Source of the DNA: Gongronella butleri
Taxonomy: Eukaryota > Mucoromycota > Mucoromycetes > Mucorales > Cunninghamellaceae
Reading direction: 5' to 3'
NCBI GenBank assembly: GCA_025201375.1
Contig: JAIWZP010000012.1
Span: 547,852-611,851 of the forward strand
DNA: 64,000 bases
Shown here: positions 54,953 to 64,000 of the stretch, piece after piece
Numbering within the stretch: the first letter of the stretch is position 1
How the letters are laid out: every line of letters begins with the position of its first letter
The notes under the pieces: model-generated
The model's database searches: none
What the model saw: only the letters and a program-made list of their open reading frames with translations
What the model was told of the DNA's origin: nothing
Translations under genes and position numbers: made by a program

Positions 54953-57900
54953 ATATCAATTGTTCCAACATTCTCGTAAAATAGGATGTTCGTTTGTCTT
55001 TTTGACACCGTAAAGCCACCTTTTCAAGTTCAATTCCAGCGCATCCATGCATACTTTCTGAGAGACCCCTCTGTGGACACAATTGCTCATGATTATCCGT
55101 CCTTTTTCGTTTCGATGTTTGTTTTTTGTCCAGCAAGCCTCTCCAATCTCAAAATTTCAAATGTGAATAAATGAGAAAACGGCGCGTCTTGGCGTCGGGA
55201 ATATGAGATTCGCAAAGTGTTCACCTCTAATTCAAGAAAAGGGGGCCAAGTCGTCTGCTTTTCTCACCAAATAATTCAACCCAATCAATACATAGAGCGG
55301 TGTACACCTGCCTAACTATGACAGCTTTTGGGTTTGCTCTCGTGGCACAGAAGTCCGTGTAATTTTTTTTTTTTTTGCAAAATTGGGCAAAAAAAAGTCA
55401 TTTTCAATCCAACTTGCGCGGAATCCCTGCATCCCTGGTTTTTAATAAGAGTGCACTCGGTATCATAAAGATTTAATGGCAATTGATTGCCTTGACGACC
55501 ACGAATTTTTCATTTTAAGTGTAAAAGGACCAATTTTGGGGCTTGGTGGGGTGTCACGGTTGAAAATGCTACGATCATGCCTGTCACACAGTGGAACACA
55601 GGGTCGTAGCACCTCTCTGCCAATGAAAAAGCATTTGACTTCGGAATGGTTTCCGGGTTACCCAAAAAAAGCAATTGTTTTTTTGCATGCTCTCCAAATG
55701 TTGCGTCTGCATTCCCCGATGCTTTTTTGCCCCCTACCTTCCCCAGCTGCTGGAGTGAATACTTTTTGTGCAAAAGAGCATGCAAAGCAAGCTGATCTGC
55801 ATGGATATGCCGTGTATTCGTGCGCGCGGTACGCCTGTACGACGCGCGCACGCGAAAATGTAAACATTGAGGCCTCTGCAGTCGATCGTGTCCTCCCCCC
55901 TATTTTTTTTTTGGTTGCGGGGCTATGTTTTTGTTTTCTGAGTAGAATATGCATGGACTGGGATCGCAAGATGCTCAATTGGGAACATTGTTTTGCAAAA
56001 GCCGTTACACAAGTAGCTCTTTTCATCGTTTATCGAGGCAAAAAAGGCGGCGGCTTCGCTTTGTTTAAAGGCCAAAGGACGGGCGCGTTGTTTTTCGTGG
56101 TTGCTCTTCTGTCTATTTTTTTTTTCGTTGTAATTGACTCGCATCAAGTCACGCTGCATTGCCGAGACGCCAAGTTTTAAAACGAAAAAGAACATTTTCA
56201 TCTGAAATCTCGATTATGTTCCATCTCCCCATCACATTTGGCGACATCAAATCCTTTTTTGTCTCGCGCCGGATTAGCAAGCGGCCGGCATCAGGGTAAG
56301 GAAACAGAACAAAAGAGCCCAAACAAAGCGAAACCAATGGGGAGCGGCATTGTAGGGATCCTGAGGGGGCCGGAAAATCCACGAGGAGGGGGCCACGCAC
56401 TGGGCGATGCCCTGTTGCACAGAAATCCAATCCGTGTTCCTTGTTCCGGGAGTTTCATCTCCACCAATCAGGCGGCAAAATCATGCAAAAGCCGGCAAAA
56501 TGTGTTGCTTTCGCTCTTTCCGCCCCACCCCCCTGGCCTGCGCTCCCTAGTCCCCCATCTCCCAGTCTCGGCTCCTAATTTTCCTTCTGTGTGTAGACCG
56601 CAAGACCCTGCAGCCGCTTCCTTGAGTGTTTCGCGTATGTCCCATGGAAAAAAAGGGCCCCAAAAATATTTCAATGGCGACTGTGGGCCTCTCCACTCCC
56701 CCCCTTATCGTCCTCCCTCCCCCCACCACAACCGTTTCTGCATGTGGCAGGCCCCCCTCCTTTCTCTCGCAGCAAGCGACATCATCATCAGGCATGACAG
56801 GTCATGAATGTTGATGCAATTTGTGTTTTTTGAGTTTATAGATGACGCGATGGGACTCAGAAATGCAGAATTCCTGCGAAGAGACGACTCTTCTGTCCAT
56901 TGGCGCTGCAAGACTCTGGCGGACATGGACAAGGCCACAACAAGCAATAACAGCAAGAATGAGAGCCAGCCGATCAAGGCGAGGCTGAAAAAGATGGCAG
57001 ACCAGCGTCAAATGAGCCGGAGGCAGATGCTGCGCGAGAAGGCCGATCAGGCATGCCTGGAAACCCTGTACCTGCACTCATTGGAGCCACCCTTAGCTGC
57101 ATTAAACAATTAAATTTAAATCAAGGAAAAAAAAAACAAGCGACAACAGCAAAATAAGGGGTCATACAAGTGAGAAAAAAGAGGGAGGACGGGCTCGTTT
57201 GGCGGAAAAGGAGTCAATTATATTGAGAGCGACGATCGTGGTAGAGAATGCGCGCGTTCAAAAAAAAAAAAAAAAAGTAAACGGCGCGGCCATACACACA
57301 CGCACCAAAAAAAAAAAAGCATTTCTCCGTGCTTCTGTGAGACACGCGCACGCGGCTTTTGTGTCCAGCTAAGCGGAGCTCTGTGTGTGTGTGGTGCTAT
57401 TTTGATGCGACTCGTTCTCCCTAGGTTGCACAAAATCAAGAGCCAAACCTTATCTAGGACCCCGTTGTTTGCTTGCCAGAGCAGCATCCCCCGCTCGTCT
57501 TGTCAAAAAACAACCCCTCCATTGCTTGTTTCTGATTGGTTCCATTGTGGGAAAAACGAAAAATTGCCATTTATGTGTTCCGGCGTTGCCGGTTTTGCCT
57601 TTCTATCAATACACAGAGCAGAGCACGCCCTCTTGGACGTTTTTTTTTTTTATCTGAAAAAGATAGCGGATAGAGCGAGATGTGATTTGTTTTCATTTTA
57701 GCACGTCCCTTTTGATGGCATGATGTCTTTTTTTGTCGACATCATCATCATCATCATCGTCTTTGACCCCCAACGCACGCGCATATGACCTCCTGGCTGT
57801 CACCAATGAGGCGGATTTCATTTCGACGCCCTTGTTGCATTAAAAAAAAGTTTTTCCACCCGCCAATTAGAACCCGCTGGTGCTTACGAAAAAAGAACCT

Positions 57901-58353
57901 GTTCCATTGTGAGAGTCCACGTCCATTGGGGGGAGGCAAGCGGGCCCTAGGGGGGCCAGACAAGAGAGCCATGGCGCTTTTAAAAAATGGTAAAAAAAAG
58001 AGAGAGACAGGGCAATCTAAATGGGAACGTGGGCGCAGCTATAGTGGTCAAGACATATCCCATGGGACACGTCCTCCATCAATGAAATCCTTCCATTGAA
58101 AAAGGTCCATGCCATTTTTCTGCAACGAATTTGCCCTACAAAGCAGAAAAAAAAACGAAAGAAAAAGATGATAAAAAGTACAATTCGAAAAAAGGTGAAA
58201 GATGGGGACCAAATCAGTCCCCCCATAGAAAAAAAAAAGCATTAAACCCCCCGATCTTTTTTTCTTTTTCTTTCGTTTCTCTTTTCTTTTTCCTTTACCT
58301 ACTTTTTTTTTCTTGACTTTTTTTTCAAGCAGTTTACATTTCACTCCCGTTTT
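54953..58353. other. 3.4-kb gene-poor gap
   Basis: Holds one low-confidence small frame (56820–57113) and a 234-residue frame at 55476–56180 that I reject. GC-skewed tracts, homopolymers and a (CAT)n run near 57739–57758 are present. The last few hundred bases are the proline dehydrogenase promoter side, with a GATAA at about 58170. Confidence 0.45.
56820..57113 (+). CDS. Possible small basic protein or 3' exon, hypothetical
   Basis: An open frame ending TAA at 57111–57113 contains a charged, helix-prone stretch: IKARLKKMADQRQMSRRQML, then REKADQACLETLYLHSLEPP. Composition is coding-like compared with the surroundings, and TTTATAG just before GATGACGCGATG could be a splice acceptor. No upstream exon or homologue is recognised. 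The minus strand also has a hydrophobic frame here, so this is tentative. Confidence 0.25.
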   Translation, partial: FVFFEFIDDAMGLRNAEFLRRDDSSVHWRCKTLADMDKATTSNNSKNESQPIKARLKKMADQRQMSRRQMLREKADQACLETLYLHSLEPPLAALNN

Positions 58354-60757
58354 ATGTATCGAACACCATTGCCACGTACTCTGCGACCATTGCTGGCTTG
58401 CTCGCGTCCTGGGCCAGGTCATGCTGGTGTGTCAATGGGCCGTTTCCATCATCCTCTGGCATCAGGTCCTCTTTATGGGCGACTTGGTGGTGGTCATGCC
58501 ATGTTCTCGACGCGTACGATGGCGTCGTCGTCGACGTCGTTCATCAAGGCTGCGTGGAAGCCATTGATGCTTACTTCCAGTGCGTTGCTTGTTGGATCGT
58601 ACATGATGATGGATGATATTCAAGCCGAGGCCAATGGGTCGACGACGCTCAAGGCGGCTGCTTTCCGCCATGTTAATCCTGCTGCGGCCCTGCAAGATCT
58701 CAAGAACGAGGAGAGTCTGACGGCTTTCCAAGCGCGATCTACAGAGGACCTGCTGGTGGGCCTCTTTGTGTACAAGCTGTGCACGCTTCCATGGCTTGTG
58801 GACCTCGCTCCCCATGTGATTTCCATCTCGCAAAAGCTGCACATGGAGAATATCGTGTATTGGTTCATCAAGGGCACGTTCTTCCGCCATTTCTGCGGTG
58901 GCGAGACGCCTGAAGAATGTGTCGAAAGCATGGACACGTTGGCGCAAAGCGGCATTCGTTGTATTCTGGATCTTTCCGTGGAAGCTGACTTGCATCTTGA
59001 GCAAGCGGATGTTCCTCAAATGTACGACGAACTCTCGCAGCCACTTGGCAAATGGTGGCGCCAGGAACAAAGTGCCGATGTCATTGTCAACATGATCGGC
59101 CATTGCATTCGTACCGCTGCGCGTGGCTCTGTCGACGACAATGGCCCTGGCACAAAGTCGCTTGCGGCCGTCAAGGTCACTGCTTTTGCGCCCCCCGAGC
59201 TTCTCCTTCGCCTCAATCAAGTCTTCACGCGCATGGAGCAGATTTTCCAAGCAAATCAGGTCGATGGCTATGTTGGCAGTGCCACACTAAAGGAAGTCGT
59301 CCAGACCGTCCTGCCACCTCCCCAGTCTGAGCAGCAAGACGAGCAACGCGCCACGCTCGTCCAATATATGCACGAACATCAGCCAAAGATGGACATCATT
59401 ACGTTTATGCAATTATTCAACATGCAAGGTCCCTCGCGCGATGTCTGGTGGGCCACACGTCCCGACATGGAAGAGACTGAATGCCTGCTCACTCAAGATG
59501 AATTGGAAGCCTATGATCGCATGGTCAATCGTCTCGATCAAGTGTGTGCTGTCGCCTATCGCCATGGTGTCGGCATCATGGTCGATGCCGAGCAATCGTA
59601 CTTCCAGGAAGCCATTGATCACGTTGCCCTCAATCTTCAGCTAAAGTACAATCGTCGTGAGGAACAAGATCGCGCTCCCACCGTCTACAACACCTGTAAG
59701 CACCATGAAAACCGAAAAAAACCAAAAAAAAAAAAAAAAAACGTGCCATGTCTCATTTTGATTTTTATTTCTTGTCACATAGACCAAATGTACACAAAGG
59801 CCGCTCGCTCCAAGGTCGAACGCGATGTTGAATGGGCCAAGCGCGACAATTTCACTTTTGCCGCCAAACTTGTGCGTGGCGCCTACATGGTCTCGGAACG
59901 CAAGGTAAAAAGGCAAAAAAAAAAAAAAATTGAGGCGGGTTGCGTGGGGACGTTGGGGTCAGGGAGGCCAGCCGGCAAAAGGGCGTGTGGGATGCAAGAG
60001 GAAAAAAAAAAAAAGGGTAACGACACGAGAAACATGGCGAGTCGCCGATTGGAAGTGTGGAAAAAAAGCATCCCAAAAAAGAAAAAGGAAGGACACCGGC
60101 CGATCCGCGGGGGAAGAGGTCAAGGTATTGGGGGGTGACACAAGGAATTTTTTCTTTTCCATTGGAAACCCTAACCTTGTTTTTTTTTGCTTTTTGCAGC
60201 GTGCGCTCCAATTAGGGTACCCTTCACCGATTCACGACACCATTGAGGACACGCACAATTCGTTCAATGGCGGCGTGCGCTTCCTCTTGGGCAAGTTGCA
60301 CGATCATCAAAAGGAGCACAATCAGCCATTGACCGCGACAACGGCTCCCCTTGTGTTCATGGTCGCGAGCCACAACCGCGAATCGGTGCAATTGACCGTC
60401 GAGGAGATGGAGCGTCAAGGCGTGTCCCCCCGCTCAGGCGTCGTGTACTTTGGCCAGCTTTACGGCATGCAAGATCAGATTTCTTACACGCTCGGCAAGC
60501 ATGGCTATTCGATCTACAAGTATCTGCCCTATGGCATGATTGACGAGGTCATCCCGTACCTGCTGCGTCGTGCCCAAGAGAATTCGTCGGTCCTTGGCTC
60601 CGTGAACAAGGAGCGCGAGCTCATGTGGATTGAATTGCGCAATCGTCTCATGGCAAAGATGCGTCTGGCATCCACACCCACACCTGTTGTCATCACCAAT
60701 GCCTCCACGGACGTCGATGAATCCGATGTCACCATCTCCACCACCTCCACCGCCTAA
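58354..60757 (+). CDS. PUT1: Proline dehydrogenase (mitochondrial)
   Basis: Exons 58354–59695, 59783–59904 and 60200–60757; 673 residues. The N-terminus MYRTPLPRTLRPLLACSRPG is Arg-rich and non-acidic, a mitochondrial presequence. The FAD-dependent (beta-alpha)8 barrel has GGETPEECVESMDTLAQSGI, the spliced motif VYNTYQMYTKAARSKVERD, KLVRGAYMVSER, IHDTIEDTHNSFNGGVRFLL, FGQLYGMQDQISYTLGKHGY and the substrate-binding YLLRRAQENSSVLG (RRxxEN). A long insert between barrel strands (residues about 260–370, including DIITFMQLFNMQGP) resembles the EF-hand-like insert of fungal and animal PRODH. It oxidises proline to pyrroline-5-carboxylate, feeding electrons to ubiquinone. The last 20 residues are Thr/Ser-rich. 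Confidence 0.96.
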
Positions 60758-62769
60758 ATGCCCCTTTCCCCCTCCCCACCTTTGCTGTTTCTTTTGCTTT
60801 TTCCATCCCCCCTTGACTCTCCTTTATCCTTTGCTGCCGGACACTGCATCTTTTTATTTTTTCTCCCATTTGTTTATTTTGCTGCTATCCTGGTCCCTCT
60901 TCGTTTGTGTATAGTTTTGCATCATTCCCCCCTCCCACCTTTCCGCCCCTCATTGTACTTTTAGAATTGTCATAGGCAGGACGACTAATGCCTATACCTC
61001 TCCCCTCAACCGCTTTCTGCTAATCCTGCCCTGCCCCATCCTCCTCATCCACAATTTTTATACGATATTATAAAAAAAACCTTGTATTTCTTGCTTCAAA
61101 TAAAAAAAAAATTAAACCAAGCGCGCCTTTTCTCTGGGTCTTTTTCGGACTCTTTTATGGGAACGACGATGATCCCATCAAAAGAGGCAGAAACGTGAAT
61201 AGAAGAAACCTTGTTTTGGTGCGACAAATACCACGTTGGCAAGTAAATCCCATATTTGTCAATTTCCCCAGCATCCAGGCGACCAATGGGGCGTCTCATG
61301 GTTCTCTCGTCGTTCCAGCAAACAAGTCGCTGTGCGACGCAAACGAAAATCGTTCATTTGGGCTTGCTTGGTGCATGGCTTGTGTTCGCACGACAATCCG
61401 CCGTGCAATCTTTTTGCGCGGGCATGCATCAGGGTCTTTGTCCTACTTTTTTTTTTTTTTTCGCCAACCTCCTCCCGTGTGACACAGAATGCATGCCTCA
61501 TGTGCGGCTTGCAGACCAGAAAGCCGCGGTCTGGGCGCCTACCATCCGCGTTTCACTTTTTGCCAAGACGACGGCCCGTGCTGACTTTTTTATAAAAAAT
61601 AAAAATAAAAAAGGATCATCTACTCTTTGCAGTGGACGGCCATGCATGCCGGCAAATGAGGCGACGCGTCCATTGGGCCACTTGTGCGACGATTGTCTTC
61701 ATTCCACACGGAACAGATTGCCTAAATGGAGTAAGCTCTTTGTAGGCACATCAAAACCCTCTGGCCTGTGGGTGTCTGGTTGCACCCGAATGGACCCCCC
61801 AATCGCGACCATAAAAATAACAAAAAGCCGATGAGCGTGGGAGGTCAAGTCACCTTTAAATGCACCTTATCCGTGGTTTTTTTTGCGAATGTTCGCGGCA
61901 AACAAAGATGCCCCGATGCCCAGGGACCCGCTGTCTGAGATTTCTCGCTGCAGGGTGTGCGGACTTGCTTGAAGCGCGGCAGGCACTCCTCATCATTCTC
62001 TCCCCCCCCCAAAAAAAAATAAACCGCGTCTTTTCCTTATCTGAAAGGTTTATTCCCTGGTTCTTGTGAAGTCAACGCTTCGAGAGTGGTGCCATGAGAT
62101 GCTTAGACTCATGCTGCTCATATTTGGTGCAATAAAAATCAGAAGTTCATTAAACAGGCACAACTATAGATATGTTTCGATAAAACGATCGATTACTCGA
62201 GCCATTTTTATTGGAGACCAGTGAAACTTTTCTCATTATATGCAGACGCGAATTCTGCACATTCCATCACCAAGGTGCTTCTTAGCTTGCAAGACCAGTG
62301 GTCAAGAAAATCGCACTTGAAATGGCTAATCAACATGTGTACCATAGACGTCAAGCCGCTTATCTGTCGTGGTGTCTTGCCCACGTGTCCCCAGTTTGAG
62401 CCAGATCGGTCATGGAGGCAGAAATCAACAATCTCAGTTACTGGATTTGTCCAATCAGATCGCGCGAAACACTTTTTTTTATACGTGCAAATTAAAAAAG
62501 TTTGCGTGCAAATCAGATTGAGCACGCGCAAAGTGGAATTGAGGTGCGCGCGGATTGCTGGTTAGAGACGCGCAAAGTGGAATTGAGGTGCGCGCAGGTT
62601 GCTGGTTAGAGACGCGCAAAGTGGAATTGAGGTGCGCGCAGATTGCTGGTGTGGGGCGCAAAAAAAAATCCCGCTGTTGTAGTCTAGTTGGTCCATTCAT
62701 CCCACAGTGCATACTGCACAATACATAATTTTTGTGCCCACCCAACCACCCATTTTTTTATTTTTATTT
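60758..62769. other. Intergenic region between PRODH and the transposase
   Basis: A pyrimidine-rich PRODH 3' UTR is followed by AT-rich DNA. AATAAA-like signals lie near 61098. No gene is supported. The 44-bp tandem repeat array sits at 62525–62656. Confidence 0.5.
62525..62656 (+). repeat. Three 44-bp tandem repeats next to the transposase
   Basis: Units begin at 62525, 62569 and 62613, each starting CGCGCAAAGTGGAATTGAGG and continuing TGCGCGCGGATTGCTGG or a 1–2 base variant. Near-identity between copies indicates recent duplication. The core GTGCGCGC is self-complementary in part. Confidence 0.92.
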
Positions 62770-63969
62770 TTAAAGATTTTTTTCTCGTTTGATGCAACGG
62801 TCAAAAAACGAGATTGAATGGCGGATCCACCCACAGCAATCCTCAGGTGTGACACGCCTCGTCGACTCCAAAATACGAGGCGTCAGCGAATCGCTGTCCG
62901 TCAGCTGTGACCGACGGACGCCAGCCTTGACCTTCGACCAAAATTCCTCAATTGGGTTGAGGAACGGGGACCAGGGAGGCAAGTACAACGTCCTGTATCC
63001 ACGGGATCCCACCAATTCGGCGATCACGGGTGACTTGTGAATGGGCGCGTTGTCCATCACCAGGTAGCGACCCTTCATTTGGCGGGAGTCGAGGACGTCC
63101 ATCACCCTGTTGATGAAGGCCATATAATCCTCTGTCCGTGTGCCTACGACGCCTTTCACCTTCTTGCCATCCTTGACGCGCGTGCACACGGTTGGCTTCC
63201 GCAGCTGCAGTGCAACCACTCCCAGTTCGCACATGGCGCCCATGATCGTGATGTTGACCCCTTTTTGCGTGGGGACGACCGCTTTCGCCGGCGTGCCGAC
63301 TTTGGACCACCCAAATCTTCGGCGAAGGTGCAGATTAAAGCCCGCCTCGTCAAGGAAGACGCAATTGGCGAGGTAATCGAGGTCGGGCTGGTTGCGCCAT
63401 GCCATCACCTTCTCGTAACGCAGCTCGATGATGCGCTCGGAGTTTCGCGCGGCCGGCAGCTTCTCGAGCTTCTTTAAAGTCACGCGACAATGCTTGACGA
63501 CATGCTTGCGAAGACCAGACAATGTGATCGTGATGTCGAATTGGCTCTTGAGCTCGTCGCGTGCCTCAGCGAGCGTGATGGCCGCGTTGTTGTCCCAAAG
63601 ATCGACAAGGAACGCGGTATGTTGTTCAAAAAGCTTGCGATTGCCACCACGCCCATGGCCAGCGCGAGAAATCGGCAAACGCCCCTCAGCATCGTCCCTG
63701 TATCGCTTCACGTACGACTGTGCCGTCCGAATATTGATTCCAACAGCCAAGCCGGCGTCCTTGGCTGTCATTCCTGACAATTAATAATCGCATGAGTCTT
63801 TGTTCTCTTTTTTTGTGCATTTTCTCTGTGTACCTAGCTCAATGACCTTGTGGATGAGCGATTGGACCTGCTCCGTGGTGTACTTGCGATATTGACCGCG
63901 CTTGGGAGTAAGAGGCAGGGTCATCTCTTCATCTTGTCCAGGGGCTGCCTTATTGTTGTCCACAGGCAT
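62770..63969 (-). mobile_element. Tc1/IS630-type transposase (DD34E), apparently intact
   Basis: Exon 1 63969–63834 and exon 2 63773–62770 give 379 residues from MPVDNNKAAPGQDEEM; the frame stays open to the window edge, so the true start may lie outside. The N-terminus has a helix-turn-helix (KYTTEQVQSLIHKVIELG; AGLAVGINIRTAQSYVKRY) and a basic linker. The DDE_3 core shows catalytic D in VFLDEAGFNLHL, D in RYLVMDNAPIHKS and E in NPIEEFWSKVKAGV, with 34 residues between the last two (DD34E). A 60-nt GT–AG intron interrupts the HTH region. No frameshift or stop was found, so it may be active or recently domesticated. Terminal inverted repeats cannot be judged because the other end is outside. 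Confidence 0.92.
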
Positions 63970-64000
63970 AGGGCGCTTGATGTATGCCTCTTCGTAGTCA

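Noticed and set aside
55476..56180. 234-residue plus-strand open frame
   Set aside because: No recognisable domain; hydrophobic stretches come from poly(T) and GTTGTT runs; no splice sites or promoter evidence. Could be revisited with RNA-seq.
56705..56977. Minus-strand hydrophobic frame (IGWLSFLLLLLVVALSM)
   Set aside because: Its first codon is TTG, not ATG, and it has no upstream exon; the opposite strand has a more coding-like, though still tentative, frame.
1..64000. CRISPR arrays, bacterial operons, prophage
   Set aside because: The window is eukaryotic (spliced genes, TAF1, NOP10, tRNA with pol III terminator); no regularly spaced repeats of CRISPR type.

Overview
The window is nuclear DNA from an intron-rich early-diverging fungus, most likely Mucoromycota (Mucorales-like). 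The evidence is short GT–AG introns packed with homopolymer A or T runs, very compact spacing, and a gene set that is generally poor in Dikarya: CARM1/PRMT4, HEATR6, ANKRD54-like, an RSPRY1-type SPRY protein and an SPATA5L1-like AAA protein. The lineage call is inference from gene content; no rRNA or other marker is present.

Layout. 1–4.4 kb (minus): HEATR6-like scaffold, cut by the left edge, then an anchored DUF4442 hotdog protein. 4.4–8.9 kb: AT-rich, gene-free island with decayed dispersed repeats and many TACTGTA/TACAGTA 7-mers. 8.9–20.2 kb: dense block with a DUF4436 membrane protein and a cytochrome b5 domain protein (minus), an FBXO9/Hrt3-type F-box protein (plus), tRNA-Val(AAC), an ANKRD54-like protein head-to-head with NAA40/NatD, then NOP10, THG1 and CARM1 (plus). 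20.4–27.1 kb (minus): an unknown single-pass membrane protein, an Amt/Mep ammonium transporter with a GATA-site cluster and TATA box upstream, and a polyglutamine protein of unknown function. 27.1–34.5 kb: two long gene-poor gaps around a secreted double-psi beta-barrel protein and a mitochondrial PDK/BCKDK-type kinase. 34.5–37.0 kb: a second repeat island. 37.0–42.5 kb (minus): a large membrane-anchored armadillo–SPRY protein, head-to-head with a mitochondrial RsfS/Iojap factor; TAF1 follows on the plus strand. 48.1–55 kb: an unknown membrane protein, a third small repeat island, a tandem-AAA ATPase and an SLC49-like MFS transporter. 55–58.3 kb is gene-poor. 58.3–60.8 kb holds proline dehydrogenase. 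The right edge has an apparently intact Tc1/IS630-type DD34E transposase beside three 44-bp tandem repeats.

Most genes are housekeeping and unrelated to each other. Two links can be drawn by inference. The ammonium transporter and proline dehydrogenase both serve nitrogen nutrition, and only the transporter has a convincing GATA-factor promoter. NAA40, CARM1 and TAF1 all act on histones or transcription but are not organised as a cluster. The main novelty candidates are the dispersed TACTGTA-rich repeat family, the Walker-B Glu-to-Gln change in the second AAA domain, the minisatellite inside a THG1 intron, and the anchored ARM–SPRY architecture. Exon junctions were read by eye from splice sites and frame continuity; genes are given as start-to-stop spans.
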